Positions 48,331 through 59,910 are shown, counted from the stretch's first letter. The stretch: DNA of 64,000 nucleotides from Haemonchus contortus (GCA_000469685.2 LS997567.1:6465374-6529373); one strand, 5' to 3'. Translations and numbers: made by a program. Notes: generated by a model not told the origin, from the letters alone.

Positions 48331-49400
48331 CAGCTTATCAACATGCATAAGAGCCAAAAAGAAATCGGATAGGGGAGGGATATGTGTGTGCATTTTGGGT
48401 AATGCTCTTGTTATGGGACTTGGATATGCCCGCTGGGGCGGACAGACAGTAGCCAGGTTCTGCTTGGACGAGAAAGTGAATCATGATTTTGTAATCCTAC
48501 TTGGAGCGGCTGAGCAAGAACCAGCACGATGAATCGATTCCTATTTCTCCTAATGGCAATTGGAAAGGATGTGTACTCTTCCTGAGAAAACCTAAAAGAG
48601 AACGTCCCCCCTCCCCCTTCCACTGATTAGTTCCAGTTCAAAGATTCATATGCTCTGTATGATCGTAGGTTTTGTGAAACTCCGAGTCTCACGTTGCATA
48701 GCGTAACGAGCCTTTATGAGAAAACAGAGGCCGTTCTTCCAATGCGAAAGGAAAGGGTAGGCGGTAGATGGGTAGTTGGGGAAGGGAGAGGCCAAACATC
48801 ATCTGAACAGAATACGGATAAAAAGGAAGCGCAGTGAGACAGCGAGTTCGGCTGGGTTCTGAGTGCGCGCATGTGTGCGCAGACAAAGGCAATCAATGAG
48901 GAGCGTAGCAATCGATATCGTTGACGGTTCCTCCAAAATTCTTCTGACTTGGGGGTTGCCCAAGTGAATTTTTAATTGTAAATTGTAAATTTGAGCATCA
49001 AGGGCATTGGATCGACGTTCACCGTCAACACTACGGAATTTTCAATGATGCCGACTTATACCGCCAGGACTGCACCCACTTTCACAAAGTAAGCAAATTC
49101 AATCATAAGGAGGAATGCCTAGAAACAAACGGTTTTCAAAACAATGGGGAATGGAACACATGTTCTATGAACCCACTTGTGATATCTATCGAGAAACCGC
49201 GTTTCCTGACTTCAACCAGTTCTGCGACGTCAACATTAGGCTTACCCTCTGCCACGGTTTTATTTGGCGCACCGTCACTCCACCTCACTTGATTTTCCGA
49301 AGGAGTCCTTTATTCTCATTAGAAAGAAGCTTCGACAAGCCTTCCACTTTGATGTAGTGTATAATTGTAGAGATAAGATAGAGGCGCCGACTTTACCTCA
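48331..49400. other. No gene seen
   Basis: Open frames here, including one spanning the TATA module, have no family features. Confidence 0.4.
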
Positions 49401-49404
49401 TCAC

Positions 49405-50730
49405 CTAACAAGACACGGTTCCCGTCATGAAAACATCTAATCACCCATGAATGAACAAGGATTTTTATTGACCCCATCTGCTTGATCCAAATCTGAATTT
49501 CGTGGAACAGCCACTCCTAAATTCTATTCTCTTTTTTTCTAAATTCTAATTCAAATTTTTTTTTTGGTAAACATTCCCAATTGTACATGGGAGTGGTTCA
49601 GGAGATAAAAGCACTTGTCGGTTTACACTGCAGGAATCTACCTAATTCCTTGTCTCACAGGCTATTCTTTCCCCATGTGCCACTCAGCCTAACTAGGACC
49701 TTTTCCTGGAATAGGTGTATCTTTTTCAGGTGAGTGAGATGTATATTAACCCAGTACTTTTGCTAGTGATGCTCGACCTCAACGGCACATTGCGAAATGC
49801 CGCTGCCTAGTTCGAAAGTTCGTCCCTCCCCCAGTCATACGAACTCAATGCCCAGAACGAGGACATCGTCCTCGATTTTCAACAGCCGCAGAAGAGCAAC
49901 ACTACTCAAAACAAAATTCCGACATACTCGAAAGAGAACCAGAACTCCTTCCTGGAGGAGTGTATATTCATAAGTTGCCGCGTATACCGCACGGGTTTAC
50001 TTTACAAGGAAAACGTTCTAAATTCAGGAAAATTTCTTAAGAGGGTGTATTAGCAAGCGTGAAAGCGAAGAAAAGCTCTTTCGCTTACATATTGTAAGAT
50101 AGTGTTTTCTAACTATCCTGGAATAGGAAACTTCGCTCAGAAGAGATCTTCTAGAGAAAAGGAACATGGGGTAAAGGGGGACGGTAGACGAACTGGAAGG
50201 CTGTGTACTTTCATTTTGTCGTTTTTCATAGCTGTGAGCAAAATAGAAGTATGCCATCTGATCCGTGGACGTTTAAAAAGCCATGCTTCTATGTATATAT
50301 CCAGTTGGCTAAACAGGACCATTTTCCGTTTCTCTTCCAAACGGAAAGGCCTCACCGACTTGAGCTCCAAGTTAGGAGCGGTGACCATTTCAATTCTCTT
50401 TTATTCACGTGAGAATGACATGTTTTCAAAAAAACCTCCAGGTCTGCAAATGCCTAATTTTAAGTATATTTTTCGACCGTGGGAGCGGTTTATTCGATTG
50501 CAGTTGGCTTCGAGGCGCAATGTTTGATGTTGCTGATTACGGGAGTAGTGTCCCGTGTCTTTAACCATCTATGGCTTTGTCGTCGATGAGATCAATCCGT
50601 TAGCTCGGTATCATGCTGTTCTTCCACTCAAACATACTGTATACTACCTAGTTCATCAGGTCAGTACAGTTGAGGTTTCATGCCGTGTAGTCCAATTTGA
50701 TTCCTTTCGTTGAGATCCGAACCGTAGCTG
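49405..50730 (+). repeat. Direct segmental duplication, copy D1
   Basis: Matches 54375-55645 in the same orientation along most of its length, for example GAAAACATCTAATCACCCAT at about 49428, GCTATTCTTTCCCCATGTGC near 49671, and GTGGGAGCGGTTTATTCGAT near 50479. Small insertions and deletions separate the copies. Its last 200 bases also belong to inverted arm P1. Confidence 0.85.
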
Positions 50731-51355
50731 TTGATCTATTTTACCGTCGTTTCAGCACACTGCTCCAACAAACTGCTTGACAACTCCCGTAGTTGAGAAA
50801 ATGTGGCATTGCGCATCGAAGCCAACTGCAACCGAGTCACCCGCTCCCACAGTCGATGAAATAACCGAAGCTGGTAGCAGATATCACGTGAAGCAACATT
50901 TGCTATCAACAAGCAGGTCTGCGAAAGGGTGAGGTTTGCTTCGTGCAATCCAACGCTACGCTAAATTCTCCAACTTACTCCTCAGAACAGATAAAGTTAT
51001 TCACACATGAACAAAAGAAAATCAAAAAACGCGGCTTCCGCTCTTGCAGTGCGGTTATAGGCTTGAGCCATTGAAGTCTTTTTTTCCTGAAGAGAGCGGA
51101 AAAACGGTTTTCTTGAGCCAACTGGGTATATACATAAATGGAACAGTTGAAGGATGGCATTTCAGTTGTCCACGGATGAGTTGACATACCTCTACACTTC
51201 AGATGTAAACAACAAAAAAATGGAAGCTTCCAGCTTATCAGTAATGATTGGAAGTCCTCCCCTCATATCTTTCCTACCCAACTACTTGAGTGTTTTTGAG
51301 ACTGAATTGCCTTATTCTTTGTAACTTACTCTAAGCAACTTTTTCCTACTTTCAG

Positions 51356-51856
51356 GTTACATGGGTATGGATGTTGGACCGAAATCTGAGGAACTGTTCA
51401 CAACAGTCGTCGCTAGAGCTAAAACTATTGTATGGAATGGACCTCCCGGAGCGTTTGAGTTTGTTAAGTTCTCCCACGGTACAAAGGCTCCTATGGATGC
51501 TGTCGTGAAGGCTACTGGAGCTGGTTACTGTACAATTTTCGGTGAGTCGAAGGTGTGTCCCTCATTAAAACTGGGACACATGGTGCCCTTTACCTGATTT
51601 ATAGAGCATGGTGCATCCATCTCTCGAAAAACTCGGAATTTAGGGGGCGGAGATACTGCGACTTGCTGCCAAAAGTTCAAGACTGAGGACAAGGTGACCC
51701 ATGTCTCAACCGGAAGTGGCGCCAGTCTTGAGCTTCTTGAAGGTGCGTTGTATCAAGCATGTAGAGGTGTTTATTGTACTATTTCTCGAGTTTTCAGGAA
51801 AGGTTCTTCTTGGAGTCGAAACACTCTCTCCACCACCTCAAATGCTAGATACCTAG
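51356..51856 (+). pseudogene. Phosphoglycerate kinase 3' gene fragment, left arm
   Basis: Three exons with intact AG/GT borders: 51356-51541, 51644-51742 and 51798-51856 (stop TAG). They encode the C-terminal domain only: [27 protein letters not shown], the nucleotide-binding GGGDTATCC, and [16 protein letters not shown]. The family normally has [13 protein letters not shown], so one glycine is changed here; [12 protein letters not shown] also departs from [12 protein letters not shown] of the right arm. All upstream exons are absent, so this cannot make a working enzyme. The fragment was duplicated with its arm. Confidence 0.88.
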
Positions 51857-52035
51857 CGATTAGCTTCGGCTATTATTCGCGTCGTCGTTTTTCAAAAATT
51901 CTTCTCCTTTTAGCCTCCTGGAGCACCATTAATCGCAGAAGATACCAATGAACTCTTTTCTTTCTACCTCATGCCTGGTGTATATGAGCCTTCACAACGG
52001 TGCTCACGCTAGCATCAGCGGCTAGGTCACCTCTT

Positions 52036-52069
52036 AAGATACCACACCTCCTAAGGGATGTGGTATCTT
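52036..52069. other. Short hairpin kept in both arms
   Basis: AAGATACCACA (52036-52046) pairs perfectly with TGTGGTATCTT (52059-52069), extended by three more pairs across one mismatch, with a 4-base loop. The same hairpin lies at 57474-57507 in the right arm, with changes confined to the loop-proximal part. Role unknown. Confidence 0.55.
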
Positions 52070-53460
52070 TCCCCCGGAAATCGTGTCACGCTTGTCGCAC
52101 CCAGTCGCACACTATGAAGGGAGGTTTGAGTACCCAGTGGAAGGATGCGGTAGCCGCCGCGAATCACAGCCGCTCGCCATGGGAACTTGGGGAGAAGTAC
52201 CGCCACCCCTCGACAAGTACCAGGGGTCTTGGGCTCTTCCGATGCATTCTCTTGAGTAGTCTACGATGGGCTCTAGCACACACAACTGATTTGTTTTGTT
52301 CATGTTTTCTTTTCAATCACAACCCAAATGACATCCAGTCCAGGAGGTTCATGCCTCGTGGAGTTAGGTCAATTCGACTGTCTTCCGGGTTCTTGTACAG
52401 AAATCTTCTTCACTAATCCTTTATTCTTCGCAGTCCGGGTACAATAAAGACGTGATGATGATATTGACCTCCTGCTCCTTCTACAGGAGCAGCGGCTTTT
52501 TATACACACAGAATTCTAGTTCTCAAAACATTTCTAGGCGGATACAATGAGATAACATTCCTTTAACATAAATATTTGCAGGAGCTTGAGAGAATTCAAA
52601 CGATGATTCATTGGCAGATAACAATTAATATACATACATTCCAAGAAAACTAGGAATAGAGAGGAAATAGAGGATTAGGAAATTCTCTATAGTTGTGTAT
52701 AGAATGGCAAGATACTTTATAGGCAATAATACACCTCTGATGGATACCCGCGCATCTCTTATTTGGGGTCCAGTGCTTTTGCTCAAGGCCTTTTTCCGAT
52801 GTGTCGTGTATGGAATGGGTAATTGGAGGCGACGTATACTTCCCACGCATAATGGGGTAGCCCCTGTTCTGGCCAAAGGACAAACGGGTTATTTTGATGG
52901 TCTTTCGGTGCTTACAGAATGGTCAGATTCTTTTTAGGTTCTCCACTGCATTTTGATGTTATACGACTCGACGGTGGATACCCCTGCTCCGTATTAGTTG
53001 AGGAATAAATAAATAGGAGCACCGTAAAATGCAAATAACAACATAATTATCATTTAGAGCGTTCTGTTGCAATGAGTGTGCCTTCAGAGGAGCCCCTGCG
53101 CTTGGCACTCTTGATCTCTGCATCCTCCCTCCTTCTCTGGCCTTTCCCTCCTAAAATTGTGAGGACCTAATGACCGCTTCCACATGCTTTTCTTTTTGAT
53201 ACAGCATATAATAGTTGTGATAAGATAAAGGCGTCGATTCTACCACTCCTCTTCGATGTGACTTCAGCAATGTGTGAAGAGACAAGTGTGGACAGCCTAA
53301 CTAACAGTGTATCGCATATTAATAGCGCTGAAAACAATTTGAACAACATTACGTTATCTATTCATTCAAATTAAAGCCCAGTGCTTTCTGCACAGAAACG
53401 CGCTCCATTCGGTACACCCCTTTAGACAAGCGCTTGTGTGCATCCTGGGTGGGTGCACGG

Positions 53461-53722
53461 GGGTGTGGTGCGTTAGGAACGAAATGGTCGCGTCGCGGTG
53501 AGAGGGGCGTCGCGCGCGAAGGAATGTAGCAGGATGCAGCAGTGGGTAAGAATTACAGGAACAAAAGAGCTAACGGTAGAATCACGCCTAAAATAACGAA
53601 CGCACATCGATTGAGCTCTATGAAAAACGCTAGAGCTGTAATAACGGCGAATGAGTGGTTCGCGACAGCCGCGTGCGGCAAATCGATTACCCAAAATCGT
53701 TCCTAACGCCCGTCTCCCGGCC
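53461..53722 (-). repeat. Repeat family R4, copy 5
   Basis: Left end GGGTGTGGTGCGTTAGGAAC, right end CGTTCCTAACGCCCGTCTCC. It lies just inside the inner edge of arm P1, in the spacer between the arms. Confidence 0.75.
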
Positions 53723-54374
53723 TTAAGAGATTGTGGATATCAAGCGTTATGGCTTGATGTAGTCATAGCCGAAGAACTCCAGGATTATGGAGGATTCATC
53801 GAACAGGAGAAGAGGGCCGGATACCACCATGACAATCTAGTAAAAACGAGGCTTTCTCGTCGGATTTCCCGGTCAAAAATGACAAATACCAGAACAATAC
53901 TTTGGATTTTAGAGCCTAGGTAACACTGGTAATTGACTGAAACCGAAGACTGAAGGCTTTTCGAGTCCCATTCTTCAGCTTTGATGACATTTCCTTCGGA
54001 AGGTGTACCTTTACGTTATCTGCCACCTCCATTACCTTTTGCCTTCTTTATTCATTGCCATCCACGCTGAGGCTAATGGCCAGAGCGCAGGGAAGGGCAA
54101 AGCGTCCGCTATGCGGGCGTGTAAATGGTGCTTAGAAATGATCGTAAGCTACGGACATGGAGGTTTTGGTCCATGACTAACCATAAGAATAGGAGTATCG
54201 TAAGAGTGAGTAAAATGCTTATCCTGTGCAAAAATTCGAATCGGAAATGGAATTTGCCAGCAGGACACTTTCTCATTGAGAGAGACGGCGTGCTACGCTA
54301 TACTTGTTCCCCTACATCTGAATGTGAGAAAAGAATAGAGGAATCCCCTTCAACCCCTTTACCCATGGGTACCT
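53723..54374. other. Spacer between duplicated blocks
   Basis: No gene seen. The stretch 54216-54285 (GCTTATCCTGTGCAAAAATT and following) matches 59911-59978 just outside arm P2, a further direct repeat. Confidence 0.5.
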
Positions 54375-55645
54375 GACAAGACACCCTTTCCGTTTATGAA
54401 AACGTCTAATCACCCATGCATGAAGAAGGATTCTTATTAACCCTCACCTGCTCGACCCATATCTGAATTTCGTGGAATAGCCTCTTTGAATTCTTTTTTT
54501 CATGTATGAACATTCCCACCTGTATATGGGAGTGGTTTAGAAAAAAAGCACTTGTCAGTTTACACTGCAGGAATCTACCCAACTCCTTGCTCTCACAGGC
54601 TATTCTTTCCCCATGTGCCAGTCAGCCTAACTAGGACCTTTCCGAAATAGGTGTATCTTTTTCAGGTGAGTGAAATGAATATCAACCCAGTGCTTTTGCT
54701 AGAGATGCTCGACCTCAACGGCACATTGGGAAGTGCCATTGCCTCATTCTAGAGCTCATCCCCCTCCTTAGTCATACGAACTAAATGCCCGCTTGTTCCA
54801 ATCCTCAGTCATGCGAACCCGATCCCAGAGCGAGTACGGCTTCCTCATTTTAAAACAGCATGAGATGAGCAACATTACTCAAGGCAAAATTCGGGGGGAA
54901 CTGAGACGAATCGAACCATCCAACCTGAAACGCATTTATATTTATAAGTTGCCGCGTACACCGCACGGGTTTACTTTTCAGGACAACGTTCTCAATTTAG
55001 GAAAATTTCTCAAGAGGGTATATTAGCAAGCGTGTAAGAGAAGAAAAGCTCGTTTCACTTACATATGAATGGCAAACTTTGTTCAGGAACGACCTTCTAG
55101 AGCAAAGGAACATGGGGTAACGAGGAACAGTGAACGTCTATATACTTTCATTTTCACACCTGTGAGCAAATAGAAGTATGCCATCTCATCCGTGGACGTT
55201 TAAAAAGCCATGCTTCTATGTATAGATCCAGCTGGCTGAACAGGACCATTTTCCGTTTCTCTTCCAAACGGAAAGGCCTCACCGGCTAAAGCTCCAAATT
55301 AAGAGCGGTGACCATTTCAATTCTCTTCTTATTCACGTGTGAATGACATGTTTTCAGAAAAACACCCCGGTCTGAAAATGCCCATTTTTAAGTATATTTT
55401 TCGACTGTGGGAGCGGTTTATTCGATTGCAGTTGGCTTCGAGGCGCAATGTTTGATGTTGCGGGTGAGTAGTGTCCCCTGTCTTTAACCATCTATGGCTT
55501 TGTCGTCGATGAGATCAATCCATTAGCTCGGTAACATGCTGTCCTTCCATTCACACATACTGTATAGTACCTATTTCATCAGATCAGTACAGTTGAGGTT
55601 TCGTGCCGGTGTAGTACAGTTCGATTCCTTTCGTTGAGATCCGAA
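54375..55645 (+). repeat. Direct segmental duplication, copy D2
   Basis: A copy of 49405-50730 in the same orientation. It ends near TCCGAAACGTAGCTATTGAA, where it joins a minus-strand copy of the inner part of the P arms (about 55655-55905). Confidence 0.85.
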
Positions 55646-55654
55646 ACGTAGCTA

Positions 55655-55990
55655 TTGAACGCACTTGTCTGTTCACACATTGCTGAAGTCACATCGAAGA
55701 GGAGTGGTAGAATCGACGCCTTCATCTTATCACAACTATTATATGCTGTATCAGAAAGAAAAGCATGTTGGAAGCGGTCATTAGGTCCGCGCAATTTCTG
55801 GAGGGATAGGGGGCCTCAGTAGAAAGGCCAGAGAAGGAGAGAGGGTGCAGAGATCAAGAGTGCCAAGCGCAGGGGCTCCTCTGAGGACACACTAATTGAG
55901 CTGGTAGCGATTGATGGTCCAAACGGTGGCCTTTTATACCCTGTGATGAGAGGAGGGCGGGGCTAACGAGAGAGGGAGAGAGTGCAGAGA
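55655..55990 (-). repeat. Third copy of the inner-arm sequence, with TATA promoter-like module
   Basis: On the minus strand it matches 53070-53300 (+) and 56425-56670 (-). In transcription order it has a GC box near 55956, TATAAAAG at 55931-55938, a CT-rich block, a TTTCTTTCTGATACAG acceptor-like site near 55770, and an ATG at about 55715 followed by KASILPLLFDVTSAMCE. The other two copies read Ile in place of this Met. It could be the 5' part of a small gene, or a repeat; family unknown. Confidence 0.45.
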
Positions 55991-56072
55991 AAGGGGGGTA
56001 CCGAATGGAGCGCGTTTCTGTGCAGAAAGCACTGGGATTTAATTTGAATGAATAGATAACGTAATGTTGTTC

Positions 56073-56365
56073 GGAGAACGTCCGTTGCGCGTGTCCGTCG
56101 AAAGTAGGTCATCCCGCCCACTTCGCGCGCGGCGCATCACACTGAGGTCTCGAGATAACATTACAGTACCACCAAGTGTCATTGGAGCAAATGATTTGCA
56201 TTTGTCTGTGTTAACTTCTTTTTGATCTGACTGCCGTGGACCAAACGCAAAGCGTATGCCCCACTGACAATTGCGACGTCTGTCAAGTATCGCGGACCGA
56301 CTCGCCGCGTGCGACGGCTGCGGCGTGACCTAGTTCCGACGGACACGCGCAACGAAGCGCACCCA
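56073..56365 (+). mobile_element. GC-rich MITE inserted in arm P2
   Basis: A 293-bp element with 8-bp target duplication TGTTGTTC (56065-56072 and 56366-56373). It begins GGAGAACGTCCGTTGCGCGT and ends GCGCAACGAAGCGCACCCA. The matching site in arm P1, near 53340, has a single copy of the target and no insert. Subterminal inverted blocks: CGTTGCGCGTGTCCGTCG on the left, mirrored by CGACGGACACGCGCAACG on the right. Non-autonomous; hAT-like by duplication length. Confidence 0.93.
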
Positions 56366-57473
56366 TGTTGTTCAAATTGTTTTCAGCGCTATTAATATGC
56401 GATACACTGTTAGTTAGGCTGTCCACACTTGTCTCTTCACACATTGCTGAAGTCACATCAAAGAGGAGTGGTAGAATCGACGCCTTTATCTTATCACAAC
56501 TATTATATGCTGTATCAAAAAGAAAAGTATGTTGGAAGCAGTTATTAGATCCGCGCAATTTCTGGAGGGATAGGGGGCCTCATAGTCAGTAGAAAGGCCA
56601 GAGAAGGAGAGAGGGTGCAGAGATCAAGAGTGCCAAGCGCAGGGGCTCCTCTGAGGACACACTGATTGCAACAAAACGCTGTAAATGATACTTATGTTGT
56701 TATTTGCGTTTTACGGTGCTCTTATTTATTTATTCCTCAACTAATAAGGAGCAGGGGTATCCACCGTCGAGTCGTATAACATCAAAATGCAGTGGAGAAC
56801 CTAAAAAGAATCTGACCATTCTTTAAGCACCGAAAGACCATTAAAGTAACCCGTTTGTCCTTTGGCAAGAACAGGGGCTACCCCATTATGCGTGGGAAGT
56901 ATACGTCGCCTCCAATTACCCATTCCATACACGACACATTCGAAAAAGGCCTTGAGCAAGGGCACTGGAGGTGGTAGATGGGACGAATATTGCAGTGTGG
57001 ACTGCTACCATGAGTAGACATAAGTAACATCAAATGATGCTCATGTTGTTGAAATGATGATGTTGGCGTTTTGCCGCTGCTTCTTCCCCAAATGAGATGT
57101 GCACGGGTATCCATCGGAGGTGTATTATTGCCTATAAAGTATCTTGCCATTCTATACGGAACCCGGAAGACAGTCGAAAGGACCTAACTCCACGAGGCAT
57201 GAACCTCCTGGACTGGATGTCATTTGGGTTGTAATTGAAAAGAAAACATGAACAAAGTTGTGTGTGCTAGAGCCCATCGTAGACTATGCAAGAGAATGCA
57301 TCGGAAGAACCCAAGCCCCCCGGTACTTGGGGAGGGGTGGCGGTACTTCTCCCCAAGTTCCCATGACGAGCGGCTGCGATTCGCGGCGGCTACCGCATCC
57401 TTCCACTGGGTACTCAAACCTCCCTTCATAGTGTGCGACTGGGTGCGACAAGCGTGACACGATTTCCGGGGGA

Positions 57474-57507
57474 AAGATACCACATCCCTTAGGAGGTGTG
57501 GTATCTT
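57474..57507. other. Short hairpin, right-arm copy
   Basis: Reverse-complement counterpart of 52036-52069, with the 11-bp stem ends preserved. Confidence 0.5.
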
Positions 57508-57694
57508 AAGAGGTGACCTAGCCGCTGATGCTAGCGTGAGCACCGTTGTGAAGGCTCATGTACACCAGGCATGAGGTAGAAAGAAAAGAGTTCATTGGTA
57601 TCTTCTGCGATTAATGGTGCTCCAGGAGGCTAGAGGAAAAGAAGTTTTTTAAAAACGACGACGCGAATAACAGCCGAGGCTAATAGCTAGGTAT

Positions 57695-58186
57695 CTAGCA
57701 TTTAAGGTGCTGGAGAGAGTGTTTCGACTCCAGGAAGAACCTTTCTGAAAACTCGAGAAATAGTACAATAAACACCTCTACATGCTTGATACAACGCACC
57801 TTCAAGAAGCTCAAGACTGGCGCCACCTCCGGTTGAGACATGGGTCACCTTGTCCTCAGCCTTGAACTTTTGGCAGCAAGTTGCAGTATCTCCGCCCCCT
57901 AAATTCCGAGTTTTTCGAGAGATGGATGCACCATGCTCTATAAATCAGGTAAAGGGTACCATGTGTACCAGTTTTAATGAGGGACACATCTTCGACTCAC
58001 CGAAAATTGTACAGTAACCAGCTCCAGTAGCCTTCACGACAGCATCCATAAGAGCCTTTGTACCGTGGGAGAACTTTTCAAACTCAAACGCTCCGGGAGG
58101 TCCATTCCACACAATAGTTTTAGCTCTAGCGACGACTGTTGTGAACAGTTCCTCAGATTTCGGTCCAACATCCATACCCATGTGAC
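57695..58186 (-). pseudogene. Phosphoglycerate kinase 3' gene fragment, right arm
   Basis: Exons 58186-58001 and 57898-57800 match the left-arm fragment but keep family-typical residues ([27 protein letters not shown]). The third exon, starting about 57744, lacks one G at its 5' end compared with the left arm, so its reading frame is shifted after the splice. The upstream part of the gene is missing, as in the left arm. Thus the two fragments carry different lesions and neither encodes a full enzyme. Confidence 0.85.
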
Positions 58187-58309
58187 CTGAAAGTAGGAAA
58201 AAGTTGCTTAGAGTAAGTTACAAAGAATAAGGCAATTCAGTCTCAAAAACATTCACAGTAGTTGGGTAGGGAAGATATGAGGGGAGAACCTCAATCATTA
58301 CGATAAGTT

Positions 58310-58760
58310 GGAAGGCTGCGTGCTTCCATTTTTTTGTTGTTTACATCTGAGAGCGAATAGAGGTATGTCATCTCATCCGTGGACAACTGAAAAGCCATCC
58401 TCAACTGTTCTATTTATGTATATACCCAGTTGGCTCAAGAGAACAGTTTCTCCGCACTCTTCAGGGAAAAATACTTCAATGGCTCAAGCCTATAACCGCA
58501 CTGCAAGAGCGGAAGCCGCGTTTTTTGATTTTCTTTTGTTCATGTGTGAATAACTTTATCTGTTCTGAGGAGTAAGTTGGAGAAATTTAGCGTAGCGTTG
58601 GATTGCACGAAGCAAACCTCACCCTTTCGCAGACCTGCTTGTTGATAGCAAATGTTGCTTCACGTGTTATTTGCTATCAACTTAGGTTATTTCATCGACT
58701 GTGGGAGCGGGTGACTCGGTTGCAGTTGGCTTCGATGCGCAATGCCACATTTTCTCAACT
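58310..58760 (+). repeat. Repeat family R6 within arm P2
   Basis: TCATCTCATCCGTGGACAAC, CCCAGTTGGCTCAAGAGAAC and GTGGGAGCGGGTGACTCGGT recur, diverged, at 50200-50530 (+) and 55125-55455 (+), and on the minus strand at 50800-51235 (the arm P1 counterpart). So R6 was already duplicated before or during formation of the cluster. No coding function is evident. Confidence 0.6.
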
Positions 58761-58814
58761 GCGGGAGTTGTCAAGCAGTTTGTTGGAGCAGTGTGCTGAA
58801 GCGACGGTAAAATA

Positions 58815-59689
58815 TTAGGTTGGCAAATAAGTCCTGCGACAAAAAATTTGAAGGGTTGAAAATTTGTATCAACAGTGTGAACACGGTAGCAAGGGTTGTA
58901 AACTTGTAGGACTTTCCCCGGGCAATCAACAAATGAGTGAGTAATGGCACGCGTGTGGGCTTTCGCAGCATTACGGTCAGGAAATGAACAACACCCGTAC
59001 CATCACTTCTATTAAGCACGCCAAGGGAAAAAAGCGGGTGTAGCGGTTCGAAATTTCAGCAATCTATTCGACGCTAGCGCTGCTCACCGATCGACGGTCA
59101 GTAATCGGTTGGATCGCTCCGCTGTAGGAGATACTAGCCTTCAGAGTAACACAAGCATCGCCCCTTAATTTGATGGAGGTTGAAAGGATCCATCCACTAT
59201 TAGTTGCTAAACGCAGACTAGATGGACACAGCTACCACTTGCCCCTACGATCCCCTTTAGTTGGCAAACGGGTTTAGAGAAGGACGAGCAAACCGTAAAT
59301 CAGGTCCATACAGATGTACTATGCAAGTCGGAAATTCGCTTTGGACCCACGTCAAAAGTTCACCAATCCCGCTTGGTTCCAGGTTACTCATCAGTCGAAC
59401 TCCCGGAGTGTTCCCTCTTTTAACTACCATGTGCTCCGCCTTTTTGAGCATCTCGCTGTGGAACGGAACTTCGTAACTTAATGTGATCCAAAAACGGCAA
59501 TCAATTACTTCTCTGAGTCACATCTCCCTCACTCTTGAAGAGATGACAACAGTGATTGGCTCAAAGGATAGAAGAAGGTTGTTGACTCCTTCAATCGATA
59601 TTTTTCCGAAAATTGATTGATATGAAAAAAATTTAGAAATGATTCAAAAAAGGTCTCCATTTTGTCGCAGGACTTATTTGCCAACCTAA
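58815..59689 (+). mobile_element. Degenerate mariner with perfect terminal repeats, inserted in arm P2
   Basis: An 875-bp element beginning TTAGGTTGGCAAATAAGTCC and ending with the exact reverse complement; 30 bases of perfect inverted repeat (TTAGG through GACAAAA). TA flanks both sides (58813-58814, 59690-59691). Arm P1 has a single TA at the matching site near 50738. Inside are decayed remains of a mariner transposase in several frames, including an N-terminal helix-turn-helix-like stretch near 59040 and a WLKGKKKVVDSFNRYF-like C-terminal piece near 59560. Shorter than the usual 1.3 kb, so also internally deleted. Confidence 0.92.
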
Positions 59690-59910
59690 TAGATCAGCAG
59701 CTACGGTTCGGATCTCAACGAAAGGAATCAAATTGGACCACACCGGCAAGAAACCTCAACTGTACTGACTTGATGAAATAGGTAGTATACAGTATGTTTG
59801 AGTGAAAGAACAGCATGATACCTAGCTAACGGATTGATCTCATCGACGACAAAGCCATAGACGGTTAAAGACACGGGACACTACTCCCGTAATCAGCAAC
59901 ATCAATAATG

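Larger units (their letters stand above)
50524..53428. repeat. Inverted segmental duplication, left arm P1
   Basis: The reverse complement recurs at 55992-59907. Matching landmarks: TTGATGTTGCTGATTACGGG (50524, mirrored at 59907), phosphoglycerate kinase exons, the hairpin at 52036-52069, ATGGCAAGATACTTTATAGG (52704) and CAGAAACGCGCTCCATTCGG (about 53393). P1 lacks the MITE and mariner of P2, lacks about 115 bases present in P2 near 56960-57080, and has about 300 bases (about 52400-52700) absent from P2. Confidence 0.9.
55992..59907. repeat. Inverted segmental duplication, right arm P2
   Basis: Reverse complement of arm P1 (50524-53428), longer because it carries a MITE (56073-56365) and a mariner (58815-59689), both absent at the matching sites in P1. 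The arms are separated by about 2.6 kb. Confidence 0.9.

Noticed and set aside
48143..48532. 129-codon open frame on the + strand
   Set aside because: It runs through a promoter-like TATA module that is repeated elsewhere and shows no family features; taken as chance.
52000..52416. 138-codon frame, with a similar frame in the right arm
   Set aside because: Its conservation follows from the recent arm duplication, not from selection on a protein; no family motif.
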